From positions 1 to 11,788 of the forward strand of contig CAZZIZ010000107.1 of assembly GCA_964654535.1 (NCBI GenBank): 11,788 bases of DNA, read 5' to 3'. Shown here piece by piece: positions 1-6,344 of the stretch. Origin of the DNA: CAZZIZ01 sp964654535. Its GTDB lineage: Bacteria > Bacteroidota > Bacteroidia > Chitinophagales > UBA2359. Each line of letters starts with the position of its first letter. Positions within the stretch are counted from its first letter, which is position 1. The notes under the pieces are model-generated. The model had not been told where the DNA came from. It did not search any database and was given only the letters and a program-made list of their open reading frames with translations. A program made the translations under genes and the position numbers.

Positions 1-13
1 GGGGCACGCCCAA
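1..13 (-). repeat. Edge of an inverted copy of the GGGCGTGCCC structured repeat
   Basis: Read on the minus strand, the first 13 bases are TTGGGCGTGCCCC, identical to the start of the repeat at 11539-11551 on the plus strand. The rest of this copy would lie to the left of the window, so only its boundary is visible. The match is short, but it includes the flanking TT and the extra C, and it falls exactly on the box that opens the other copies. The bases at 14-133 show no gene and no other structure that I can support. Confidence 0.5.
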
Positions 14-133
14 AGCAATCCAAGCATTTGTTAAACCCAAATTTAAAACCTCCCATCAAAGCAGAAATTATATACCTAACAAATCACACAAATCGAATCG
101 CGCAATGCAAATCGGCTGCTCAAAACCAAGCAC

Positions 134-160
134 AAAAAAAGCCCGACATTTCTGCCGGGC
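134..160 (-). terminator. Intrinsic terminator after sodA
   Basis: On the minus strand a GC-rich stem, GCCCG pairing with CGGGC (141-145 and 156-160), is followed directly by seven T (the A run at 134-140). Two more pairs close inside the stem around a four-base loop. It starts 25 bases after the sodA stop codon, which is the expected place for a factor-independent terminator of sodA or of a tadA-sodA transcript. Confidence 0.9.
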
Positions 161-184
161 ATTTTAAAATCGTTGTTGTAAAAA

Positions 185-784
185 TTACTTCGCGTCTGCG
201 TAGCGATTGTTGACAGCATCCCAATCCACAACATTAAAAAATGCTTGTACGTAATCAGGTCTACGGTTTTGATAGTTTAGGTAGTATGCATGCTCCCAAA
301 CATCTAGTCCTAAAATTGGTGTTCCTCCGCAACCGCTGCCCATAACCGGGTTGTCTTGGTTAGCAGTAGAACAAATCTGAAGCTTTCCATCTGTAACGCA
401 AAGCCATGCCCAACCCGAACCAAAACGCGTTCCAGCTGCTTTTGCAAATGCAGTTTTAAAAGCGTCATAAGAACCGAAAGTTGCAGTTATGTCATCGCCG
501 AGTGCGCCGCTTGGCGTTCCGCCTCCGTTTGGAGACATTATCGACCAGAATAATGAGTGGTTATAAAATCCGCCACCATTGTTTCTAACTGCTAAGTTAT
601 CGTTATGGTTCTTTAAAAGGTCTTCGATAGACTTGTCGGCCATATCAGTGCCTTCTATAGCAGCGTTTAACTTATTGGTATAACCGTTGTGGTGTTTACC
701 GTGGTGTATCTCCATAGTGCGCGCATCTATATGCGGCTCTAGGGCATCGTGTGCGTAAGGTAATTTTGGTAATTCGAAAGCCAT
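185..784 (-). CDS. sodA: Superoxide dismutase, Mn-type (Fe/Mn family)
   Basis: This cytosolic enzyme converts superoxide to oxygen and hydrogen peroxide. The 199 residues match the usual family length and there is no signal peptide. The four metal ligands are visible: H27 in MEIHHGKHH, H76 in FYNHSLFW, and D161 and H165 in LDVWEHAYY. H31 and Y35 are the usual second-sphere residues. The GGG before FYNH (70-72) and the NQDNP segment (Q143) are typical of Mn rather than Fe enzymes, although Bacteroidota members can be cambialistic, so the metal is inferred. The ATG gives the usual MAFELPKLPY start. The gene follows tadA on the same strand after 76 bases, so co-transcription is possible, and a strong terminator follows it. 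Confidence 0.96.
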   Translation of the reverse strand: MAFELPKLPYAHDALEPHIDARTMEIHHGKHHNGYTNKLNAAIEGTDMADKSIEDLLKNHNDNLAVRNNGGGFYNHSLFWSIMSPNGGGTPSGALGDDITATFGSYDAFKTAFAKAAGTRFGSGWAWLCVTDGKLQICSTANQDNPVMGSGCGGTPILGLDVWEHAYYLNYQNRRPDYVQAFFNVVDWDAVNNRYADAK

Positions 785-860
785 ATTTCTTGTTTTATTA
801 ATTGAAAATTTGAGTGGCGAAGATAATTAATTAAGGTCAAGAAAAATATTTGCTTCAGGC

Positions 861-1328
861 TTAGTCGCGTAATTTTTTGAAAAAGCTACGTAATAAATCG
901 CCACATTCGGATTCGAGTACGCCGCCTTTTACTTCCGCCCTGGGATGTTGAACTGCCCAATTGTTGGACTGGAAGCCCTTTTTTTTATCGTAGGCGCCAA
1001 ATACAATGCGCGGTACGTGCGACCAGTGAGAAGCACAGGCGCACATAGCGCAGGGTTCTAGCGTAACATAAAGAGTGCATTCTTCTAGAAATTTCGACCC
1101 AAGATAATTGGCTGCTGATGTTATCGCCAACATTTCTGCGTGTGCTGTGGCGTCTTTTAGCTGCTCGCTTTGGTTGTGTCCTTTGGCTATTACTTGTCCA
1201 TTACAAACCACAACTGCGCCTACAGGCACCTCGTCTAGCTCAAAGGCGCTTTGCGCCTGTGCAAGCGCAAGCTTCATAAATTGCTGGTCTGATTTTTCTT
1301 GGTCCTGAATTAGGATGTCTTTCGCCAT
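861..1328 (-). CDS. tadA: tRNA-specific adenosine deaminase TadA
   Basis: TadA deaminates the wobble adenosine A34 to inosine, classically in tRNA-Arg(ACG), so that one tRNA reads several codons. The zinc-deaminase motifs are present: HAE at residues 63-65 (His ligand and catalytic Glu) and PCAMC at 92-96 with the two Cys ligands C93 and C96. The stretch after the second motif (ASHWSHVPRIVFGAYDKKKGF) follows the TadA pattern rather than the cytidine or riboflavin deaminase pattern. The length of 155 residues is normal. The ATG at 1328 gives a roughly 17-residue N-terminal tail before MKLALAQAQSAFE; a start at M18 is possible but would cut close to the domain. The gene is divergent from the TolC-type gene and lies upstream of sodA on the same strand. 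Confidence 0.95.
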   Translation of the reverse strand: MAKDILIQDQEKSDQQFMKLALAQAQSAFELDEVPVGAVVVCNGQVIAKGHNQSEQLKDATAHAEMLAITSAANYLGSKFLEECTLYVTLEPCAMCACASHWSHVPRIVFGAYDKKKGFQSNNWAVQHPRAEVKGGVLESECGDLLRSFFKKLRD

Positions 1329-1349
1329 GTTAATTGCCCTTAATTGGAA

Positions 1350-1377
1350 TTGATATCAAGCAAATCGTGTTATTTTG
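1350..1377 (+). promoter_or_regulatory. Putative Bacteroidota-type promoter for the efflux genes
   Basis: TTG at 1350-1352 and TATTTTG at 1371-1377 are separated by 18 bases, close to the Bacteroidota sigma-A pattern TTTG / TAnnTTTG (one base short in the -7 box). It would start transcription near 1383, about 30 bases before the ATG at 1416. This also argues against translation from the earlier ATG at 1344. On the other strand TAGTTTTG (1404-1397) matches the -7 pattern for tadA, but I see no -33 partner. The prediction rests on pattern only. Confidence 0.45.
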
Positions 1378-1415
1378 CATACAGTTTCTGCGATTACAAA
1401 ACTAAAAAAAGCCGA

Positions 1416-2831
1416 ATGCTAAGTCGACTTCCTATCCTTCTATTCTTGCTATTTTTTTCTTCGCTTGGGGCTCAAGAAGTCTTGACCATTGAAGAATGTG
1501 TGGAACTCGCACTAAAAAACAACTTAAACCTGCAGCAAACCGATCTAGCCAAGAAACGCGCAGAGATTAATTTGTCAATAGCCGAGTATTCGCGCTGGCC
1601 TAGCCTAAACGCAAATGCCAGTCACAGCTACTTTTTCGGTCGAACCATTGACCCCACGGAGAACACCTTCGTTACCGATAATATTCGCGCCAATCAGTTC
1701 GGAATAAACGGCGGAGTTGATCTGTTTAACGGCTTTCAAAAAAAGAACAACATTAGCGCCACGCGTTTGGAAAATGCGGCAACAGTGGCGGACCATGAGG
1801 TAGCAGAGAACAATATTATTCTCTCGGTAGCTTTGTCTTTTTTACAAGTGCTTAGTGCTGAAGAGCAGGTATTGGTTTTGGAAAATCAAGCTAAGAATAC
1901 TGGCGATCAGTTGGACAGAGTGCAGCGCTTAATTGATGCCGGAGTCTTAGCCGAAAATGAGATTTTGCAAATACAATTTCAACAGTCCAATGATGAGTTG
2001 GCAAAAATAAATGCGCAGAATGCGGTGAATGGAGCTTATTTGAATCTGGCTCAGGCAATGCAGTATTACGAAGACTTTACAGTGGCCAAGCCCGATTTAA
2101 GTCCAGAGGGTTTACCGAGTCCAGATTTGTTAGACATTGATATGTTGTACGCCGAGGCGCTCAAATTTAGACCAGAAATTAGATCATCTGATTTGCGCGA
2201 AGAGGCTGCTCTCAAAAGCCTTGAAGCGACCAAAGGACGATTGTATCCTCGTTTGGCTTTAGGGTTTGGAGCGAGTACGAACTTTTCTAGTCGCTTCTTA
2301 CGACTGGTTGAAGGCTCGGAGGGTTTCGACTTAATGCCTATTGGTTTTGTAGAAGGAAGTAATAATCCCGTCCTGGCCCCTGTTCCCACTTTTGAAACTG
2401 AGGTGTCGCCATTCTTTAATCAGCTCGATCAAAACTTGAGCTGGAACGCGGGCATAAGTTTGATTATTCCAATTTTTAATCAATATCAAGTAAGAAAAAG
2501 TGTTGAGCTGGCCGAGTTGAATATTGCCCAAACTGTTATCGCTCAGGAAACCACGAAGAACAACTTGTTTCAAGAAATGCAGCAGGCGCTGTTTACTGCC
2601 CGAAGTGCAGAGCGAAGTTATACTGCAAGCAAGCAGGCGATTGTTTCGGCGCAAAGGTCTTTGGAGAATATTGAAAAGCGCTACAACCTAGGGGTAGCTA
2701 ATAGTTTTGAGTATTCTACTGCGACCAATAATCTACTGGTGGCGGAATTGCAAAATAGGGTAGCGAAGTACGAGTACATTTTTAGAATGAAGGTTTTGGA
2801 TTATTATCAAGGAAAAGAAATCACTTTATAA
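1416..2831 (+). CDS. TolC-family outer-membrane efflux protein
   Basis: This is the outer-membrane channel of a tripartite export system, moving drugs, lipids or peptides across the outer membrane with the adaptor encoded next. From the ATG at 1416 the protein has 471 residues and begins with a clear signal peptide (MLSRLPILLFLLFFSSLGAQ, cleavage probably after A19). An in-frame ATG at 1344 would add 24 residues ahead of the signal peptide and would start upstream of the likely promoter, so I prefer 1416. The mature protein opens with LTIEECVELALKNN, the typical start of the first OEP repeat. The paired features RWPSLNANASHSYFFGR and RLYPRLALGFGAS mark the beta-strand part of the two repeats, with long helical stretches between them. 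The stop overlaps the next ATG by one base (TAATG), so the two are translationally coupled. The substrate cannot be told. Confidence 0.93.
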   Translation: MLSRLPILLFLLFFSSLGAQEVLTIEECVELALKNNLNLQQTDLAKKRAEINLSIAEYSRWPSLNANASHSYFFGRTIDPTENTFVTDNIRANQFGINGGVDLFNGFQKKNNISATRLENAATVADHEVAENNIILSVALSFLQVLSAEEQVLVLENQAKNTGDQLDRVQRLIDAGVLAENEILQIQFQQSNDELAKINAQNAVNGAYLNLAQAMQYYEDFTVAKPDLSPEGLPSPDLLDIDMLYAEALKFRPEIRSSDLREEAALKSLEATKGRLYPRLALGFGASTNFSSRFLRLVEGSEGFDLMPIGFVEGSNNPVLAPVPTFETEVSPFFNQLDQNLSWNAGISLIIPIFNQYQVRKSVELAELNIAQTVIAQETTKNNLFQEMQQALFTARSAERSYTASKQAIVSAQRSLENIEKRYNLGVANSFEYSTATNNLLVAELQNRVAKYEYIFRMKVLDYYQGKEITL

Positions 2832-4162
2832 TGGCTAGAAAGAAAAGTAGTAATACGTGGATTTGGATCTTAGGTCTTGTTGTACTTGCACTTGTGGTCG
2901 TTGCGGCTGTTGGTTCTCGCAAGGGCTGGTTTGGAAATGACGATGGCTTAAAAGTAGCTACCGAAAAGTCGGAGAAGCGAACCATTGTAGAATTGGTAAC
3001 TGCGCGTGGTAAAATCTATCCAGAAGCAGAAGTAAAGTTGAGTCCTGATGTTTCTGGTGAAGTTATAGCTCTTATGATTCAAGAGGGTGATTCTGTAACT
3101 AAAGGGCAGCACTTAGCCACGATAAATCCTGAGATTTTTTATTCACTTATCGATCGCGCGGAGGCGGCTGTCAATTCGGCAAAAAGTGGAGAGTCCAATT
3201 CCCGAGCGCGTATTAGTCAGCTGAGTACTCAATTAGAAAAGACAAAAAGAGATTATGAGCGAAATAAAACTTTGCTCGAACAAAAGGTAATATCGCAGTT
3301 TGAATATGAGGGGACGGAAGCAGCTTACCTAAATATGCAAGGCGAAATGGAAGCGGCCCAGGAAACATTGAAAGGTGCTGGCTTTAGCGTACAAAGTGCG
3401 GCAGCCAATTTAAAAGAAGCCAAGGAGAATTTACGTAAGACTAAAATATATGCGCCTATTGGTGGAGTCGTTTCAAAACTAGCTATTGAGAAAGGAGAAC
3501 GTGTAGTTGGAACTTCACAATTTCAAGGAACCGAAATTATACGTATCGCTAGTTTTGATAACCTCGAGGCTAGGGTAGACGTAAGTGAAAACGACGTCCT
3601 AAAAGTCACGGAAGGCGATACTGCTCTCGTGGAGGTAGACGCTTATTTAGATAGAGTTTTTAAAGGAGTTGTTTATCATGTTGCCAACAGCGCGACAGAT
3701 GAAATGCTGAGTACCGATCAGTCGACAAACTTCCAAGTTAAAATTCGCTTGTTGAAAGAGTCGTATGCCGATCTCCTAGAAAAATCCAAGGGTAAGCGAA
3801 TTCCATTTAACCCAGGTATGTCTGCCAATGCAGATATCGAAACCAATAAAATACGCGACGTTATTAGCGTTCCAATTCAAGCGGTTACTGCCCGAGCGGT
3901 AGAAGATTCTTTAAGCACTGGAGAGGAGGATGAAGAAATTCGTGAGCTGGTCTTTGTTGTTGATGCCGGTGTGGCTTATGAGAAAGAAGTAAAGACAGGC
4001 ATTCAAGACGATACCTACATCGAAATAACTGACGGCGTCGGCGCTGGCCAAGATATTGTGGTTGCCCCTTATCGTGCTATTACCAAGAAGTTGGAGGACG
4101 AAAAGAAGGTCAACGTGGTTGATAGGAAGGAGTTGTTTAAGACTAAGGAGAGCGGGAATTAG
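2831..4162 (+). CDS. HlyD/MacA-type periplasmic adaptor subunit
   Basis: This membrane-fusion protein bridges an inner-membrane transporter and the TolC-type channel encoded just before it. Of its 443 residues, 10-28 form one N-terminal membrane anchor after a basic MARKK start. The first half of the lipoyl-like domain is at about 72-98 (SGEVIALMIQEGDSVTKGQ), followed by an alpha-helical hairpin rich in Glu, Lys and Gln at about 105-203 and the second lipoyl half at about 207-240 (YAPIGGVVSKLAIEKGERV). A beta-barrel and a membrane-proximal domain follow. In Bacteroidota the usual next genes are a MacB-like permease and its ATPase; here the sequence breaks into N two bases' width from the stop codon, so the partner is unknown. 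An ABC transporter of MacB type is the likeliest partner, by family context only. Confidence 0.92.
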   Translation: MARKKSSNTWIWILGLVVLALVVVAAVGSRKGWFGNDDGLKVATEKSEKRTIVELVTARGKIYPEAEVKLSPDVSGEVIALMIQEGDSVTKGQHLATINPEIFYSLIDRAEAAVNSAKSGESNSRARISQLSTQLEKTKRDYERNKTLLEQKVISQFEYEGTEAAYLNMQGEMEAAQETLKGAGFSVQSAAANLKEAKENLRKTKIYAPIGGVVSKLAIEKGERVVGTSQFQGTEIIRIASFDNLEARVDVSENDVLKVTEGDTALVEVDAYLDRVFKGVVYHVANSATDEMLSTDQSTNFQVKIRLLKESYADLLEKSKGKRIPFNPGMSANADIETNKIRDVISVPIQAVTARAVEDSLSTGEEDEEIRELVFVVDAGVAYEKEVKTGIQDDTYIEITDGVGAGQDIVVAPYRAITKKLEDEKKVNVVDRKELFKTKESGN

Positions 4163-4262
4163 NNNNNNNNNNNNNNNNNNNNNNNNNNNNNNNNNNNNNN
4201 NNNNNNNNNNNNNNNNNNNNNNNNNNNNNNNNNNNNNNNNNNNNNNNNNNNNNNNNNNNNNN
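4163..4262. other. Assembly gap (100 N)
   Basis: A run of exactly 100 N begins right after the adaptor stop codon and ends two bases before the stop codon of the T9SS protein on the other strand. A round 100 is commonly a placeholder for a gap of unknown size, so the true distance and even the adjacency of the two sides are not established. Genes for the transporter of the efflux system and a terminator for the T9SS gene may be missing here. Confidence 0.99.
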
Positions 4263-4263
4263 C

Positions 4264-5937
4264 TTACTGCTTAATAATTTTCTTCTTGTGCACTTCCTTC
4301 CCTTGCCGCACTTCTACAACGTACATACCATTAGCCAAATCTGAAAGATCAAGCTGGTTGTTGTCTGAGGTTTGGAATCTTACTCTTGCACCTACCGCGT
4401 TGTAAACGCGTATGCTTGCTGTTTCACTTTTATCAAACAACTGAATCTGAACCAAGCCATTGCTCGGGTTAGGATAAACATTGAAAAGATCGGCCTCAAC
4501 CAAATCGTTGATACCTGTAGTAGTTGGTTCTTCCGTTTCAGGTAATTGACTAATGTCTCCAACTAAATACTGAACAAAGAAGCCCTGCATTTCGTCTTCT
4601 GTCGTAAGACCAAACTGAGCCGTTGAAGTACCTTGATTATGATATTGACCTTCACTGTATATACCAACGTTTCTATCGAATGAAATTAATGGATCGAATA
4701 AACGCATTGCCGGTTCTTCAAAGTCGTAAAAGCCTTGATTGAATTCATAATCTATGTTGTAGAAACCTTCGTAGATTTTTTCTCCTATAGTACCGTCAGG
4801 ATTTTTTAGCCAAGCGTCGTAGTCCGTACCCCATTGATGGGTATGACCACCGAACAGCCACAAGTGTACCTCATTTGGTTCTCCGGCTGGCGGAGTTTCA
4901 AAGCTTTCATTACTAAAGAAATTGTCGTTTGGTACAGAGTGGGATATCGTTTTAGTTTCGCCAGCACCAATGTTATAATCTGGGAAATTTGTATTGAGGT
5001 AGAAATCAGAATGCATTTCCTTAATCGCCGTTCCAACAGGCTGGGTGTAAACATTAATGTAAACGTCGGCTGGCAATACGCTAGTCGTGCTGTAATTTCT
5101 TATGTGGTAGTTGAATTTAAGCGTTGTGTTTTCTTCCCAGGTGTAAGCTGTTCCAGCAGGTAGATCGAGCTCTCTGGAATAAGCCCAACCACCGACCATT
5201 TTGGTGTCACTTGTTATGGCTTGTGCGTTTCCGAAGAAACCTACGTCGATAAGTCCTGGTGATTGGTTGATGTCGTCAGGACTTTGGAAAAGTAAAAAGT
5301 GATGAGAGAAATCGCTATCCATTACCACTTCTATTTTTGTGATTTCCAAAGCCTCATTTTCTAAGGTTCTTTTGTAGATCCATTCTTTTTCTTCATCTGG
5401 CTCTAAAAACATTCTACCAAAGTGTAATTGAAATCCTTCTCCTGCCGCTGGGGCTGCCGGTTTTTCAACCGGTGCCAATCCATTTCCTTCGTAAAAATCT
5501 ACAAGGATATCGCTGTCTATAAACGTTCCTTCTTCTCTCGCTCCGAAGAGTATCCATTGACGAACCAGTTCAATTTCGTGTGCTTCTAGTTCTTCGCTGA
5601 TCGGCATACTAGAACCACCTGCTGGAGGTAAAGCACTATCCTCGTGTAGATCTTTATTTATTTTTCTATATAGGAAACTGTTATCAGGATGTCCTGCACT
5701 TACCAATGGCATATTTCTATCCGAGGCCCAAGCGTTGTTTGGTGCCGAGGAAACCAGTACGTCGTAAAGTTCTCCGGTCGACATATCGGGGGTAAAAGTC
5801 AGACCACCTGCTCCGTTACCATGGCAATTGGAACTTGCGCAATTGGTTTGAAATATGGTTGCCACTTCATTAAAGGTTTGAGCTGAGAGCCCAAAACTTA
5901 AGGTGAGGCCAAAGAGTGTGTAGAGTATTGATTTCAT
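4264..5937 (-). CDS. Secreted heme c / copper monooxygenase-like protein with T9SS sorting domain
   Basis: Residues 1-20 are a signal peptide ending SAQ. Residues 21-135 form a c-type heme domain: C33, C38 and H39 make a CX4CH site, and M111 in GGSSMP, followed by EIELVRQWILFGA, is the likely axial Met, as in planctomycete-type cytochrome c domains. Residues 165-460 resemble the peptidylglycine/dopamine copper monooxygenase fold: H212-H213 (SHHFLLFQ) and H278 (KFNYHIRNYS) fit the CuA site; H365 and H367 (GGHTHQWG) and M450 (TEDEMQGFF) fit CuB. Residues 480-557 (NVYPNPSNG to KKKIIKQ) are a T9SS type A sorting domain, so the protein should be exported across the outer membrane or displayed on it. 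A mono-oxygenation role fed by the heme is inference; the substrate is unknown. The two heme cysteines are the only cysteines. The stop codon abuts the assembly gap. Confidence 0.85.
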   Translation of the reverse strand: MKSILYTLFGLTLSFGLSAQTFNEVATIFQTNCASSNCHGNGAGGLTFTPDMSTGELYDVLVSSAPNNAWASDRNMPLVSAGHPDNSFLYRKINKDLHEDSALPPAGGSSMPISEELEAHEIELVRQWILFGAREEGTFIDSDILVDFYEGNGLAPVEKPAAPAAGEGFQLHFGRMFLEPDEEKEWIYKRTLENEALEITKIEVVMDSDFSHHFLLFQSPDDINQSPGLIDVGFFGNAQAITSDTKMVGGWAYSRELDLPAGTAYTWEENTTLKFNYHIRNYSTTSVLPADVYINVYTQPVGTAIKEMHSDFYLNTNFPDYNIGAGETKTISHSVPNDNFFSNESFETPPAGEPNEVHLWLFGGHTHQWGTDYDAWLKNPDGTIGEKIYEGFYNIDYEFNQGFYDFEEPAMRLFDPLISFDRNVGIYSEGQYHNQGTSTAQFGLTTEDEMQGFFVQYLVGDISQLPETEEPTTTGINDLVEADLFNVYPNPSNGLVQIQLFDKSETASIRVYNAVGARVRFQTSDNNQLDLSDLANGMYVVEVRQGKEVHKKKIIKQ

Positions 5938-6011
5938 GTGTACAGCTTATGCTATAAAAATAAGGGATTTATTAGGTCAAACTACTGGCTAATAGACGAA
6001 GATGTTCTAAA

Positions 6012-6202
6012 GCGTAAGGGATGGTAAGGATGCGACCTAAGGAGCAGTACTTAGTGTTGCAGAGCCTATAGCTGCTTACCGCCCTAGCGGTAGAAGCAGT
6101 TATGCTGGCTCAGCCACTCAGTACCGAAGCGAAGCGGAGTCCTGGACAGCCCAGTCCCTTTTCGCTTTCCGCAGGAAGAAGCGAAAGAAGGGATACGCCC
6201 CC
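6012..6202 (-). repeat. Structured intergenic repeat (GGGCGTA ... TTACGC), complete copy
   Basis: On the minus strand the element opens with GGGCGTATCCC and ends with CCCTTACGC; GCGTA (6198-6194) can pair with TACGC (6016-6012) to close it. Inside are a hairpin at 6156-6192 (CCCTT and TTCGCTT arms), a GGGACTGGGCTG block at 6158-6147, a stem pairing 6047-6056 with 6115-6124, a GAGCC/GGCTC pair inside it, and a tight hairpin at 6072-6099 with a CCTA loop. This resembles GGGCGT...GGTCGGGCT...CCCTTACGC intergenic repeats that I recall from flavobacterial genomes; that link is from memory and unsearched. It lies in the stretch before the T9SS gene and has no coding potential that I can defend. Confidence 0.7.
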
Positions 6203-6228
6203 ATTGAATATTGAAAGCTTAGAAATCA

Positions 6229-6322
6229 ATTGGCATAGCGAGAACCCTCATCCAACCCTTCCCTTTTAAGGGTGGGTTTAAAAACGCCGAATGCGTTTTA
6301 AACAATGACACGGAATACGCCC
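6229..6322 (-). repeat. Probable decayed second copy of the structured repeat
   Basis: Minus-strand TTGGGCGTATTCC begins at 6324, and GAGGGTTCTCGCTATGCC at 6249-6232 resembles the GGGxCxGGGCT block of the complete copies at the right relative position. Between them are two hairpins (6276-6303 and 6254-6278). No TTACGC end is found before the complete copy starts at 6202. The resemblance is by eye and the block match is imperfect, so this could be chance. Together with the complete copy it accounts for most of the gene-free stretch 5938-6344. Confidence 0.4.
6276..6303 (-). terminator. Hairpin after rnc, possible terminator
   Basis: GTTTAAAA(A)CGC at 6276-6287 and GCGTTTTAAAC at 6293-6303 form an 11-pair stem with one bulged A and a five-base loop, about 40 bases after the rnc stop. 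On the minus strand the 3' arm begins GCGTTTTT, so it could end the acpP-fabF-rnc transcript. The stem has only three GC pairs at the tip and the T run is largely inside the stem, so termination may be weak. It could instead be part of the decayed repeat around it. Confidence 0.4.
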
Positions 6323-6344
6323 AATAAACAAAATCTAAAATTTA

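Noticed and set aside
38..45. Minus-strand TAAATTTG, a perfect -7 box
   Set aside because: No -33 element lies at a suitable distance and no gene is visible downstream within the window.
28..213. 61-codon open frame on the plus strand
   Set aside because: It runs through the sodA terminator and into the 3' end of sodA, with no family resemblance and no start signal.
785..860. Separate promoter for sodA (TATCTTCG on the minus strand)
   Set aside because: One mismatch in the box and the only TTG is about 12 bases away, too close; read-through from tadA is equally possible.
4834..5163. 109-codon plus-strand frame inside the T9SS protein gene
   Set aside because: It is antisense to a well-supported domain and has no recognisable protein features.
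6012..6202. tRNA, CRISPR or attachment site as an explanation for the hairpin-rich spacer
   Set aside because: There are no regularly spaced direct repeats, no cloverleaf with TTCGA-type arms and CCA end, and no integrase nearby.
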